DNA of 64,000 bases from Cornus controversa. Lineage: Eukaryota > Streptophyta > Magnoliopsida > Cornales > Cornaceae. The position numbers and the translations under genes are program-made. This document shows positions 23,541 through 35,194 of this stretch, piece after piece. Below the pieces are notes generated by a model. The model was not told the origin of the DNA. It did not search any database and saw only the letters and a list, made by a program, of their open reading frames with translations. The stretch is from NCBI GenBank assembly GCA_026545225.1, contig CM048845.1:61856533-61920532 (forward strand). The letters run 5' to 3'. The stretch's first letter is position 1, and each line of letters begins with the position of its first letter.

Positions 23541-24641
23541 CATCCAATACTGTTCAAAATCAGTTCATTTATTAAAGGAGTCTAAAAATTGACCACGAAC
23601 TCGACTCGTTTACTTAATGATCGAGTTCAAATTAACTAAATGTTAAATGAGTTGAGCTCGAATTATTTATAAACAATTCGATTTATTTGCGGTCCTATCC
23701 TATGAAGGAATCCTCCAACCACTACTAATATTTCTGGTATGTGTACAGATAATAATAGGATTGTGAACTGTAAAGAGTATTGGTTCAGATGGTACCGTAT
23801 AATATCTCTTTCTTTGTTAAGGGTTATGTTGAGCGTGAAATAACGCATTGTATGATAACGTGAGGTAGAATGTTCCGACTCAGGTGCTTCATATGTAGAC
23901 GTAAACGTGTAGAGCTCTTTTCACTAGGGGTCACTACGAGACATTAGATCATTTGACCATCATTTCCAAGTCGTCTATGCTGCCTATTGACTTGTAACGA
24001 TCTTTTTCTCACCCTCTAGAACAATTTATACAAGCATTCTTAATTATAGATAAACAACACACACATATATATATAAAGACCAATACGTGTGTGTACATGG
24101 GTAAATACACACGCACATTTCATCTTTTGTTTTGAAAAATTACTCAAACCCGCGTTAGCTTTGATGTTTGCACGACACAAGTGGTGGCTTGTACAAGTTT
24201 CCACACAAATGTGTTACTATATATATGTAATTTTCAGCAAACTAATATGTATATAATTTTGTGTTATTTTTTACTCCACAATAAGATATGAATTTTAATA
24301 TTTGTTTTACAAAGTAAAAGTTCTACCCATAAATCTCACTTTTGTCACTCTTTAATAAGACATCGCAAATTAAAATATATCTTGCACTGTCTTGTTCTAG
24401 ACACCATCACGTTCAAAGTATGCATACAATACAACTCAACAGAAAGAACTAGACCTACATAATTTTCTTCCACGTGTGGAAAAATACGAGAGGAAATCCC
24501 TGTATGCAAATTACAAAGTCATTTTTGTAACTTGCACGAAATTTCTTTCAATTTTCTAATGTTTCCCTTTCAACTTTTCTTTCCCCAGAAAATTGACATT
24601 TGAACAAATGTGTTATTATATGTAATTTTCAACAAACTAAT

Positions 24642-24846
24642 TGTTAGAAAAATAGAATGTTGTATTGATTTAATTGAATTCAATACATAAATGTCTATTT
24701 ATAGGCACATAATATTGGAGGCTAAGAATATTTAGAAGACAAAAAATACTATTTCTAGATGATTTATGAGGTGTAAGAAAAATATGTAGTTTAGGAAAAT
24801 GTATATAATCTAACAACAAATATAATAAGAAATATATAATCTAATA
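24642..24846 (-). mobile_element. Solo-LTR-like element upstream of copy A'
   Basis: A 205-bp element with ends TGTTAGAAAAATAG and a degenerate TATAATCTAATA. On the minus strand it reads TATATATTTC...CTATAAATAGACAT, a typical small Copia-type LTR with a TATA box. Orthologous copies are at 29355-29561 and 48551-48757. No target duplication is visible. Confidence 0.6.
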
Positions 24847-25680
24847 GTTACGGGCAAATCGAAGATGATTATATGAAACCAACTTGAGTTTGGAAACAAA
24901 ATCTTGAATGCAACTCACGAAAGCAATCTGGTGATGATTGTGGCTACGAATACATACAGAAAAACTACAAAAGAGTGGTTCGGTAGAGACAACTGCAACT
25001 TGTTGGAGCGACGGAAAGATCGAAAACGGTTCGTCGGAGAGAAAATTGATTTGAAAATCAGAAAAGGAAGTTATTAAAATCAACGGTTTTGAAACATGGA
25101 TGTTATAAATTGTGAAAGCAATATTATACCATAATAGAAATAAAGAAAGATAATTGTATTTATTGAATTAATATATGAATTGAATTGATATATGAACAAT
25201 ACATAAATACTATGTAATTTAAAAAAGAAAGATATATAATCTAATAACAAATATAATAAAAAATATATAATCTAACACAAACAATGCTGAAATAGTCAGA
25301 TTCTGCATAAGAATCTAAAATCAACGTCTTCTTGTTCGCACCCCCACGCAGCAATGTTTTCTTCCTCTCACCTTGTTCCGCCACACGAGACAATGCACCA
25401 AAAATCCACTGTTACCTTTTTTTTAATGGCAACTGATATTTTTCCTTATTCCTCGTCCTAATGTCATACGTTCTTACACTGTTACCTTTTCATAACCCAA
25501 CATTCGTTCCCTCTGTCATTGTCCTAACAAATAAGCCATCTCTTTATTAGTCGTTATTGGCTCCTTGGTCCTATTCAATAACTCAAATAGAGAAAAAATA
25601 TGTGCAGTCCTTTTCAGATTATAAATTTTGGAAAATAACCCCTTTTCCAGCTAACATATAGATAATAAGAGAAGGGTTCG

Positions 25681-25685
<5 letters not shown>

Positions 25686-25748
<63 letters not shown>
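25686..25748. repeat. (AT)n(GT)n compound microsatellite in the A' promoter
   Basis: About 28 bp of AT followed by about 34 bp of GT, roughly 90 bp upstream of the start codon. The tract is shorter in copies B (about 30272-30304) and C (about 49456-49488). Confidence 0.9.
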
Positions 25749-25750
<2 letters not shown>

Positions 25751-25836
25751 GTGTGCCATATGTATGTTACATATTACGGGTACTTATATAGAAGTGTTCA
25801 ATCGTAGCAGATATTACGCATAGAGAGCGCGCATAT

Positions 25837-26163
25837 ATGGATAGAGGACTCTATGAGGCTTCACTTAGTGGGAGCCTACCCGCATTAAACAAATTGATGC
25901 AAAAAGATGAACTCATTCTTGATAGAGCTTCGGTCACATGCTTCCATGAAACTCCTTTGCATACAGCAGCCATGCGTGGACACTTACACTTCACACAAGT
26001 GCTTCTGAGCCAAAAGCCCAAACTTGCTAGTGAGTTAGACTCACTCGGACACTCACCTCTTCACTTCGCTTCCGCGGAGGGCCATGTTGAGATAGTACGC
26101 GAGTTGCTATGCATAAATAGTGATGTTTGTCATGCTCGTGATCAAGATGGGAGGACTCCTCTC
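25837..26163 (+). pseudogene. BDA1-like ankyrin protein, copy A' (5' fragment fused to foreign DNA)
   Basis: The start ATG sits in the same context as B and C (GCGCGCATATATGG). The first 109 codons encode three ankyrin repeats (ETPLHTAAMRGH, GHSPLHFASAEGH, DGRTPL). The reading frame is then cut at 26163, exactly after ACTCCTCTC, and continues into a copy of the 22645-23055 block, giving stop TAA two codons later. The rest of exon 1 and all of exon 2, including the membrane-spanning PGG part, are missing. If expressed it would give a soluble 111-residue ankyrin stub. Substitutions relative to B (for example LHFTQ for VDFTH) show independent drift. Confidence 0.9.
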
Positions 26164-26164
26164 A

Positions 26165-26565
26165 ATAATTAAGAAGGAATTTAGAAGAATAAAAAAAGTA
26201 TGAAAAAGAAAAATAAAAAGTAATTGAGAATCTACTTTAAAATTTAAATTCTATTAGGCAATCAAATGTAATCTAATATTGGAAAGTGTATAGATATGCA
26301 ATTACCTTAACCGGAGATAATTAGGATTTGGAGATAATTTAAAACTGTCAATGCCTCACATAGAAAAACATAATTAGACTATTTCTTCCACTTGGAATCA
26401 CAAGGAATTTTCTTATTTGACTAGTGGAAGAGCCGACCCTATCCAACACTGTCATTACTTCCTAGAGCATTATCAGCCCATACTTGTGTACAATAAGGTC
26501 ATGCTCACAATTTCCGGGAAAAAAAAAAGGTCATGCTCACATGATAGACAAAGTGAAAGAAACTC
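26165..26565. repeat. Second copy of the 22645-23055 block, joined to copy A'
   Basis: Near-identical to 22645-23055 over the full length. Homology starts right at the A' break and ends at AAACTC in both copies. Confidence 0.9.
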
Positions 26566-26792
26566 CCGACTTTTTCAAGAAATACTAGCATAGGCTACCT
26601 CTGTGTTTCTTTTGCATTGCCTTGTAAGATTTCCTTAAAGTTCATCAGTTGCTGCTTGTTTTGCTTTGTTGTTGGCTGAGTGACTTGTTCCCTTTATGGG
26701 GTCTATGCCTTTTGTATGGGCAGGCTATTTTCCTAGCTTGTGTATTACTTCCTTTCTTTAATAAATTTTCATTTATAAAAGTGAAAAAAAAG
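26566..26792 (+). mobile_element. Possible LINE 3' end with A-rich tail
   Basis: T-rich sequence containing TTCCTAGCTTGTG and TTCTTTAATAAATTTTC followed by an A-rich end (about 26784). This is the usual look of a plant L1-type 3' UTR. No coding sequence or target duplication was found. Confidence 0.4.
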
Positions 26793-27947
26793 GTAATTTT
26801 TTTATAGGAGCTGCTATTCTTACAATAAAAAATTTATGACTTAAGATCACACCCGAACTAACCCAATTTTGAACTTGTCCCTTGTTTAGGTTGGGTTTGT
26901 GAAAATTGTCTATCCAATCTAAGAATTTGACATATATTATAGGGTAGTTGAGTCCAAGTTGAGCTTAAGTTGGAGCTTTTAGTACTCTAATTTTGATCCC
27001 ATTCAACATTGGATGGTCATAATCCCTTATCAAAGTCAATCAAATGGCTCAAGATGTTAATTTGGATCATAATTCATCTAACTGTACCATTTGATTTTGA
27101 ATTGGCTCACCCGATTAAGTCAATTTTGAGAAATCACAAAATTAGAGTTTTGCGGCTCACATTACTTATTCCCGATTTTTCAAATCTCCAACTTCCCATT
27201 GTCAAATACTCAAACTGATCCTTCTATGGTGAAATTCAGTTTATTTTACCTAGAAGCCCTCAAATTCCCCTCTCAGTCGGACTACTTTCACCACTAGATC
27301 GAATTTGGGCCACCGAAGTCGTCGATCTCGGGTATAGATTTCTAACCCTCAAATCTTCATCTTGACCTCATCAAATCATAAAATTGATGATTCCATAATT
27401 AAATTCAGGTCATTTTATGTAAAATTCCTACAAAATTCACTTCACTTGGGTTACTTTCACTATTGGATAAAAAAAAGGGGTTCTAGGCTACCCCGATCGC
27501 GATAAGAATAAGGAAAATTCTACAATCTCTTTTTTTATATAAAATTTGAATTTTATGATTTCTAATTAGTCATAGAACTCTATAAATACACCTCTCTCCT
27601 CCCAAAAAAAAGAGAACACTTTTAGAACTCCTTTTTGCAATCAAAAAATGTATTGAGCCTCCAAATAGCCTCCAAACCTCCTTTAACTCCACTCTAATCC
27701 TTTCAAACCCTAAGGGTTAGTTTGTATTGATGGAATTGGAAAGAAAATAAAGGAAGAGATAATATTTTTTTATGTTTGGTTTGTTAAAAAAGAGAGAAAA
27801 TAAATGATTATGAGTGATTTAGAGGAATAACTTATCTCTCCAAATATCTCATATACTATCTCTCAAAAGTAGAAAGATTTGGAGAAAAATGATAAGATTT
27901 AAGTAAAACTTTCTTAATACCAAAACTAACCTAACATTTTAAAAAAC
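26793..27947. other. Noncoding sequence before unit B
   Basis: AT-rich. The part 27715-27940 has the composition of a decayed MITE (GGTTAGTTTG...CCAAAACTAACC could be its ends). No gene seen. Confidence 0.4.
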
Positions 27948-28041
27948 AAATGGACATGATTGTAATTAAAAAGAGATATGATAGTAAATTAATTAAAATA
28001 CTTTATTTTTTCTCCTTTAACTTTTTCAAACATAAAAACAA

Positions 28042-28192
28042 GTTATAGGCACATAATCTTGGAGACTAAGTAAACTTAGGAGAAATAAATTCTAATCCTA
28101 AATAATTTAGGATAAGGTGTAAGAAACCTATGTAGTTTAAGAAAAGATATATAATCTAACTGCAGATATAATATAAAATATATAATCTAACA
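28042..28192 (-). mobile_element. Partial LTR-like copy at the start of unit B
   Basis: Related to the 29355-29561 LTR: shared GGCACATAATCTTGGAG, GGAGAAATAAATTCTAATCC and the end TATAATCTAACA. The TGTTAG end is missing. A twin lies at 47231-47381. Confidence 0.55.
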
Positions 28193-29354
28193 AAGTCCAA
28201 ATTGAATCTTAAATGAATCGAGCCTGAACTATATATTAATAATTCGGTTCATTTGGAGCAGTACGAATGACTCCTCCAACCACTACTAATATTTCTCGTA
28301 TGTATACCTATAATACTAGGATATACTGTATAATATCTTTTTCTTTGTTTAGGGTTGTGTTGAGCGTGAAATAAGGCATTGTATGATAACGTGGGGCTAC
28401 GGGCCGGTCAAGATGTGGGCCCAAGTTCACCTAAGTAAGAATGTTCTGACTCAGGTGCTTCACATTTACACGTAAACGCGTAGCTCCTTTCACTAGGGAT
28501 CACTATGAGACATTAGATCATTTCACCATCATTTTCAAGTCGTCTATGCACTTGTAACGATCTTTTCTGATCCCCAAGAATAATTTATACAAGCATTCAG
28601 AACTAACTATATAGATAAAGACCATATATATATATATATAAAGACCAATACGTGTGTGTACATGGGTAAATACACATGCACATTTCATCTTTTGTTTTGA
28701 AAAATTACACAAACCCACGTTAGCGTGGATGTTTGCACGACACAAGTGGTGGCTTGTACAAGTTTCCACACAAATATGTAATTTTCAACGAACTAATATG
28801 TACTGTATATAATTTTGTGTTGCTCCATAATAAGATATGATTTTCTATATTTGTTTCACTAAGTAAAATTTCTACCCATAAATCTCACTTTTGTCACTCT
28901 ATAATAAGACTTTGAAAATTAAAATCTATCTTACATTGTCTTGTTCTAGACACTATCACGTTCAAAGTATGCATACAACACAAATAATTAGAACTAGACC
29001 TACATGATTTCCTTCCACTTGGGGAAAAATGCGAGAGAAAAGCCAGTATTAATGCAAATTGAAAAGTCATTTTTGTAACCTTGCAGGAAATTTCTTTCAA
29101 TTTCCTAATGTTTCCCTTTCAACTTTTCTTTCTCGAGAAAATTTTGCAAAACGATAAAGAGAGCCATTTTCATTGGCAATTAATGGGCCCAATTTGAGTA
29201 TACGCATTACGAGTCTTGATAGCGGTATTGACATTGAAATATGAACCTTTACCTGTAATTAATTTTGATATCATGTCAACATTTTTTTTTTATAAAGAAA
29301 AAAATTTGACATTTGAATAAATGTGTTACTATATGTAATTTTCATCAAACTAAT

Positions 29355-29561
29355 TGTTAGAAAAATAGAAGATTGTATTGATTTAATTGAATTCAATACA
29401 TGAATGCCTATTTATAGACATATAATATTGGAGGTTAAGTAAACTTAGAAGACAAGAAATCGCATTCTAAAATGGTTTAGGAGAAGTGTAAGAAATCTAT
29501 CTGGTTTAGGAAAAGATCTATAATCTAACACCAAATATAATAGGAAATATATAATCTAACA
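29355..29561 (-). mobile_element. Solo-LTR-like element in the promoter of copy B
   Basis: 207 bp bounded by TGTTAG and CTAACA, with an internal CTATTTATAG that forms a TATA box on the minus strand. It lies about 0.84 kb upstream of the ankyrin gene start. It is shared with A' and C, so it predates the duplications. No target duplication is seen. Confidence 0.65.
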
Positions 29562-30212
29562 GTCCCTGAAAACTCAAGGTGAGTATATGAAGCCAACTTG
29601 AGTTTGGAGGCAAAATCTTAAATGTGGTACACGAAAGCAATCTAGTGATATTACCGATTGTGGTTGCGAATACATACAAAGAAATTGCAAAAAAGTGGTT
29701 CGGTAGACAAATGAAGCTTGTTGGAGCGACGGAAAAACTGAAAACGGTTCGTTAAAGCGAAAATTGATTTGAAAATCAGAAAAAAATTGTTAAAATCATC
29801 GACTTTGACACACAGATGTTATTAATTGTGAAAGCAATATGATACAATAATAGAGATAAAGAAAAATAATTTTATTTATTAAATTGATATATGAATTCAA
29901 CGTCTTCTTGTTCGCACCGCACGGAACAAGATAGCACTCTCTTACTTTTCGTCTCACGCCACCCGAGACAATGCACCTGATATTTTTCCTTGTTCCTCAT
30001 CCTAATGTCACACGTTCTTACACTGTTACCTTTTTATTACCCAACATTCGTTCCCTCTGTCATTGTCCTAACAAATAAGCCATTTCTTTATTAGTCGTTA
30101 TTGGCTCCTTGGTCCTACTCATTAACTCAAATAGAGAAAAAAATATGTGCAGTCCTTTTCAGATTATAAATTGTGGAAAATAACCCCTTTTCCAGCTAAC
30201 TAACATATAGAT

Positions 30213-30260
30213 AATAAGAGAAGGGTTCAACATATATATATATTGAACCTTTCTCTTATT
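30213..30260. promoter_or_regulatory. Perfect-arm palindrome in the copy B promoter
   Basis: The arms AATAAGAGAAGGGTTCAA and its complement (one mismatch in B, none in C) flank a short ATATATAT loop, about 140 bp upstream of the start codon. The right arm is followed by ATT and AT/GT repeats. It could form a hairpin or cruciform; a function is not known. Confidence 0.65.
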
Positions 30261-30271
30261 ATTATTATTAT

Positions 30272-30304
<33 letters not shown>

Positions 30305-30340
30305 TAGTGTGCCATATGTATGTTACATATTACGGGTACT

Positions 30341-30347
30341 TATATAG
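30341..30347 (+). promoter_or_regulatory. Likely TATA box of copy B
   Basis: TATATAG, 49 bp before the ATG at 30396. It is conserved in sequence and position in A' (25785) and C (49525). Confidence 0.55.
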
Positions 30348-30395
30348 AAGAAGTGTTCAATCCGAGTAGTGATTACGCATAGAGAGCGCGCATAT

Positions 30396-33300
30396 ATGGA
30401 TAGAGGACTCTACGAGGCTTCACTGAGTGGGTGCGTATCCACATTAAACCAATTGATTGAAAAAGATGAACTCATTCTTGATAGAGCTTCGGTCACATGC
30501 TTCCATGAAACTCCTTTGCATATAGCAGCCATGCGTGGCCACGTAGACTTCACACATGTGCTTCTGAGCCAAAAGCCCAAACTGGCTAGTGAATTAGACT
30601 CACTCGGACACTCACCTCTTCACTTCGCTTCCGCAGAGGGTCATGTTGAGATAGTACGCGAGTTGCTATGCATAAATAGTGATGTTTGTCATGCTCGTGA
30701 TCAAGATGGGAGGACTCCTCTCCACATGGCGGCGATGAAAGGTCGAGTTGGAGTTTTAGAAGAATTGACTCAGAGTCGACCAGAGTTGGCCTATCAGAGA
30801 CTAGGTCGAGGAGAGACACTGTTGCACTTGTGTGTTAGGTACCATCGTTTGGAGGCTTTGAAGTATTTGGTGGAATTCATAAGCAACAAATCTAAAGAGT
30901 TTGTCAACTCTAAAGACTACGATGGCAACACCATATTGCATCTAGCTGCAATTTTCAAACAGATGGAGGTTTGTATTCGATTTGTTGGAAAATAATTGAC
31001 TTTCTTAAAAATTAAATTTTTTTTTTCCTATGTATGCTTTTTTAAACGAACATATTTTAAAACTGAGTATGCTTTTACCTTCAGATCCGCTTGGTTTGGT
31101 TAGAAGGAAATAACAAGAAAGGAAACGAAAAGAAAGGAATATTTTTAACATTCCAAGTGTTACAAGAAAGTTTTTACTTTCATGATAAAGTTACGTAAAC
31201 TTCCAATTATGTCTACTTTTTTTATCTCTACAAAATAGAATATGTTTATGCATAACTTTTGATAAGAATAGTATAATAATCTATATATCTTTCTCTAGAT
31301 GTCCCACAAAATTATCGATTTAAATTCTTATTTTGGTTTTTTTTTGGAAAAAAAATAAAAATATTTATTCAATATAAATTTATTTAGACCTTATATCATA
31401 TTTAATAAAAATAGGAAAAATTTAATCAGGTATTTAGGTAAATTTATAAGAAAATTTTAATCGGGTAAATTACACTGACCTCTCCTGAGGTTTAGTCAGT
31501 ATACACTGACATCCCCTCTTGTTTATCATATTACACTAACATCTCTTAAGATTTGAATACGAGATAACATAAATCTCTCTTTCATTAATGGTCACCCCAC
31601 TCAATGACGAAAAATTATGATGTGAGCAATTTGTATATTTTAAATTCAAGTTCTACCCTTGAAAAACATGTAAAGATGTAATTATCGCTATGAAATCACA
31701 TGAAATACGTAAATACATTTTTTAACTAAATAAAGTTGACAAAATTATTCTCTTCTTCTTCTTATCATTTCAAAAAGCCAAAAATTGATCTCCAACGAAG
31801 GTTACTGATAATAATTTCTGGTTGCAATAGAAAGAAGTGATAAGATATATATTTCTCTCTTCTTTTTTCTTTTCACTAACACCCTTTCCCTACTTTCTCT
31901 CTTTTCATTTAATTTAATCAAGAGGTAGGATCTTAAAATTAGAGAGTTTAATTGTGTGGCTTAGCTTCAATAGAACATATATGTGATTTCAAAATTGGGT
32001 TTCCAGGAATTAGGATTAAATTATTTGAATTAAAAATTCTGTGTTCAGTTTATGTAATAAAATTTTCTTTTTAATTCTTTTTTTACATTTGTAAAAGTCA
32101 CAGTACAAAAGTTCGTTATTTTGATTACACACACACACGCTAGTACTATACAAATTACAGAGCCAAGTAGCCAACACATATATAAAAGCTAGTAGCTAGC
32201 CAACCCGTTTATGCTTTTCAATTCACGGCCATATCTCTAAAAAACTACTGTTGTTCTTTGGTTACATGCATAAATACAAATCCATTTCAATTCATGGATT
32301 TGTTTGTTAAATTTGCGAATAGCAGACTCTTCACTTATTTATTTAAACTACAATTATGTTTAAGTTGTCAAAAATATTTTATTTTTCATTAATTTTAGAT
32401 TTTATTTTCTAAATGAACTGTTGAGCTAACTGGTGTGGCTAATGGCGGTAGAGCGAAAAAAGAAGGGTGAACAGACGTTGGAATACAATTGGGTAATTTT
32501 GTCTTTTCGCTTTGCTTTGTTTATGAACTAAAATAATATTAAAAAAAATAAGACAAAAAAATAATTTTGTTACTTCCGTTAAAAGCATCTACCTAATAAC
32601 TCTGACAAAGGAGGCCAGTGTAATTTGACAAATAAGAGAGGATATCAGTGTTTATTGACTAAACCTCAGAAGAGGTCTGTGTAATTTACTTGAAGGAAAT
32701 AACATAAAAGAAAACAAAGAAAATGTATATTTTTAACATTTTAAGTGTTACAAGAAAGTTTTAATTTTAGAAACTTATTATGTAGGTTTTTTTTTTTTTA
32801 GTATTATTATTTTTTTCCTTGTTACATCATAATTTTAGTGAAGTGTTGTGCAGACCATACAGTACTTATTTTCTAGAGAGGAAGTGAAAGAAAACGTGAA
32901 TGCCAAGAATATGAACGGTTTTACAGCTCTGGATGTTTTAGATCACTGTCCAAGAGATGTAAAAGTGATGGAAATAAGAGAATTTCTTTTGGAAGGCGGT
33001 GTTCAGAGAGCAATTAATCATGGAAATCATGGAAATGTTAGTATATTAGTGCCACCTAATAGTACTGAAGTAGTAATTGGTGGAAGTTGTATGAGTTTTC
33101 TCAAGAAAGCCGGGCGATTTATATGTGTGATTTGGAAGAAGTATTTTAAGATTAACAACGAATGGTTGGAAGAGGCGCGTGGTAATTTAATGATTGTCGC
33201 AACTGTGACAGCAAGCATGTCTTTCCAAGCCGGAGTCAATCCACCGGGAAGTGTTTGGCAAGAGAAGAAAGAAAATGCTAAACCTGGAATGGCTATTTTG

Positions 33301-33690
33301 GACACTGAACATCCAATCGATTTCGAATTATTTCTAACATATAATACGGTGTCTTTGGTGGGTTCTCTGTGCATCATTCTTCTTATGATAAGTGGATTTC
33401 CTCTCACCAATAAACTTTCGATGTGGCTATTAATAACTGCCATGAGTATTGCAGTGACATTCATGGCACTTGCGTATTTACAATCAATATATTTGACAAC
33501 CTCTATTACAATTGATAACACCATTCGTCTCAATAATGTATCAGTTTTCACATGGATTGGGTTGTGCGGGATTGTCATAGTGATTCACTCCATAAACATT
33601 TTGGTGTGGGTGGTGAAGAAGTCGTGCAAGTTTCTAATTCGTAAAAGGTGGTTAATGGTGCGTATCAAGGAATTAATGAGAATCCAGTAG
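30396..33690 (+). CDS. Ankyrin-repeat/PGG-domain membrane protein, BDA1/ACD6-like, copy B (intact)
   Basis: Two exons, 30396-30968 and 32854-33690, phase 0, encode 469 residues. Residues ~1-225 form about six ankyrin repeats (ETPLHIAAMRGH at 38, GHSPLHFASAEGH, DGRTPLHMAAMKG, GETLLHLCVRYH, DGNTILHLAAIF). A linker follows, then the PGG domain from WLEEARGNLMIV (~295), with NPPG at ~320-323. Four hydrophobic segments lie at ~303-319, 355-373, 382-402 and 422-446, then a basic tail (KFLIRKRW). Proteins of this build sit in the plasma membrane or ER and act in plant defence and cell-death signalling; this role is by family only. ATG 30396 is the first in-frame ATG and is conserved in A' and C. The donor is GTTTGT, weaker than GTATGT in A and C. 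The 1.9-kb intron contains a TIR transposon. This is the only copy in the window without a disabling lesion. Confidence 0.9.
31465..32689. mobile_element. TIR DNA transposon (MULE-like, non-autonomous) in the copy B intron
   Basis: 1,225 bp. The left end is GTAAATTACACTGACCTCTC and the right end is its imperfect complement (AGAGGTCTGTGTAATTTAC). The inverted similarity extends about 40 bp (GAGGTTTAGTCA). No transposase is seen. The same element sits at the same place in copy C. No flanking target duplication is visible, because the element lies between two copies of a duplicated intron segment. Confidence 0.75.
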
Positions 33691-34169
33691 TGGGTGAATC
33701 CTGCTAGTTGAATTCAGGTATTATACATGTATATATTCTGTTGCTATGCATGCACTTCTCTTTTTATAGTATTCATTGTTTGTTGACTAAATCTTATCTA
33801 AGAAAGAGACCTAGGAGATCAGAAGATTAATCACTCAAGTTAAAGTTTAATTTTAATATAGAGTTAAACTTAATTAGTTGTAATTCATATTACAATATCA
33901 TGTTGCGATTCATGGAATGTGTGTATATAATTGATACAAGCCTTCGGAGGGTCAAGTTCAAATTTATAGAGGCTTAATACTTAATAGTGGCCCACTGGTT
34001 CCTTAAGGAGTCCGCCACTTGAATGCAGATAGAACACTTTGCTAATTGGGTCACTCGACATTCAAACTATTAGATGCAAAACACGCTTGCCAATTACATA
34101 ATTAAGAGCCCACCACAGAATATAGCTTATTATTATTATGTAATTTTGTATAAAAATTCATGTTATGAA

Positions 34170-35194
34170 GATGGCCGGCTCAATATAATTTGAGGCCTTA
34201 GGTGAAAATTATAAAAGTGGTCTTTTAATATTTAATATATTAATATCAAATAATAATTAATAATGCTTATTTAAAAATTATGTTTCTTGCTTTTTGAGAT
34301 ACAAAATTATTAATTACTTTCTTTGTATTCAAGTTTTGCAAAAATTATAAAAGTGGCATTTTAATATTTAATATATTATTCTTTTCTACAATTTTCACCT
34401 AGATTTTTTGGTTTTTTATTATTAAGGTTAACAAATTATCAAGAGCTCTTTTTTGAGATTGAATTAGGTTTTTTTTTCCTTTTAAGTTTTTCATATCTTA
34501 ATTCATACTTTCTAATAGATATATTCTGATATTCAATAATATAAATAGCAATGATTACAAACAAAATATACAATTTTATGATAACAAAAAATAATAAGAT
34601 TATAAAATAATTTAAGTTAAAGAATAATAGAACCTGGCCTTAGAAGAATCAGATCAAATTCTCCAAAAATTCTTCAATTATTTTGTAACTAGTAGCTTGA
34701 AAGCACCAATAAATTTGTGGTTGTAATGAGTGGAGAAAAGAAATATGTTGCAATGAAAGATGGAGAGCGGAGAGAGATGGAGATTGGAGAGTATGTGAGA
34801 GAATAGAAAAGATAAAGGTTGCAATGACAGAAGAGGAAAAAGTCAAAAACGTGTGGAGTAAAGAAAAAAAATAAGATAAAATTAATAAGAAATGGAAAGT
34901 TTTACAATTTTTTATTTTTTGAAATTATGGGTTAGTGTAATGAGCATTACAACATTAAGAGTTAGTTTATATTAAATACAACATGTCGGCGGATGTAATG
35001 AGGAGAGAGAGATATTTTTTTTGAAAATTGCCAAATTGGTTGGGGTCTAATAAAAAAAGAAAAAAAAATTAAGGATTCTAATAATAGTAGATTAAAATAT
35101 TTTATAATATAAGGAAAAAATTAATTTTGGGGGCCTTCTATTAGTTGGGACCTTAGGCAATCGCCTAAGTCGCCTAGGAGTCCAACCGGCCTTG
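34170..35194. mobile_element. hAT-type non-autonomous transposon in unit B
   Basis: 1,025 bp between direct copies of GTTATGAA (34162-34169 and 35195-35202). Ends are GATGGCCGGCTC and AACCGGCCTTG, inverted complements around GGCCGG. Unit A has the uninterrupted site AAGTTATGAAAGTCAC near 3301-3315. There is no coding capacity. The 8-bp duplication and GGCCGG ends fit the hAT superfamily. Confidence 0.85.

Larger units (their letters stand above)
23541..25836. other. Promoter and upstream region of copy A'
   Basis: From about 23580 it aligns with the upstream regions of copies B (28195-30395) and C (47385-49579). Shared features are CCTCCAACCACTACTAATA, a TGTTAG-bounded LTR (24642-24846), the AT/GT microsatellite and the TATATA motif at 25785-25790. 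A second LTR-like piece at about 25155-25275 is absent from B and C. Confidence 0.75.

Noticed and set aside
1-26163. Copies A and A' as one gene split by an insertion
   Set aside because: The 3' part lies left of the 5' part on the same strand, which a simple insertion cannot produce. The matching breakpoint is reported as a low-confidence finding only.
28894-29100. Minus-strand frame conserved between units B and C (also 48090-48296)
   Set aside because: Conservation is explained by the recent segmental duplication. The peptide has no domain, and the A' unit does not keep it intact.
30369-30395. A start for copy B nine codons upstream of ATG 30396
   Set aside because: That frame opens on a GTG, not ATG, and the sequence there is 5' leader shared with A' and C. 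ATG 30396 is the first in-frame ATG.
33027-33578. Long open frame on the minus strand opposite copy B exon 2
   Set aside because: It is a shadow of the conserved exon on the other strand and has no recognisable domain.
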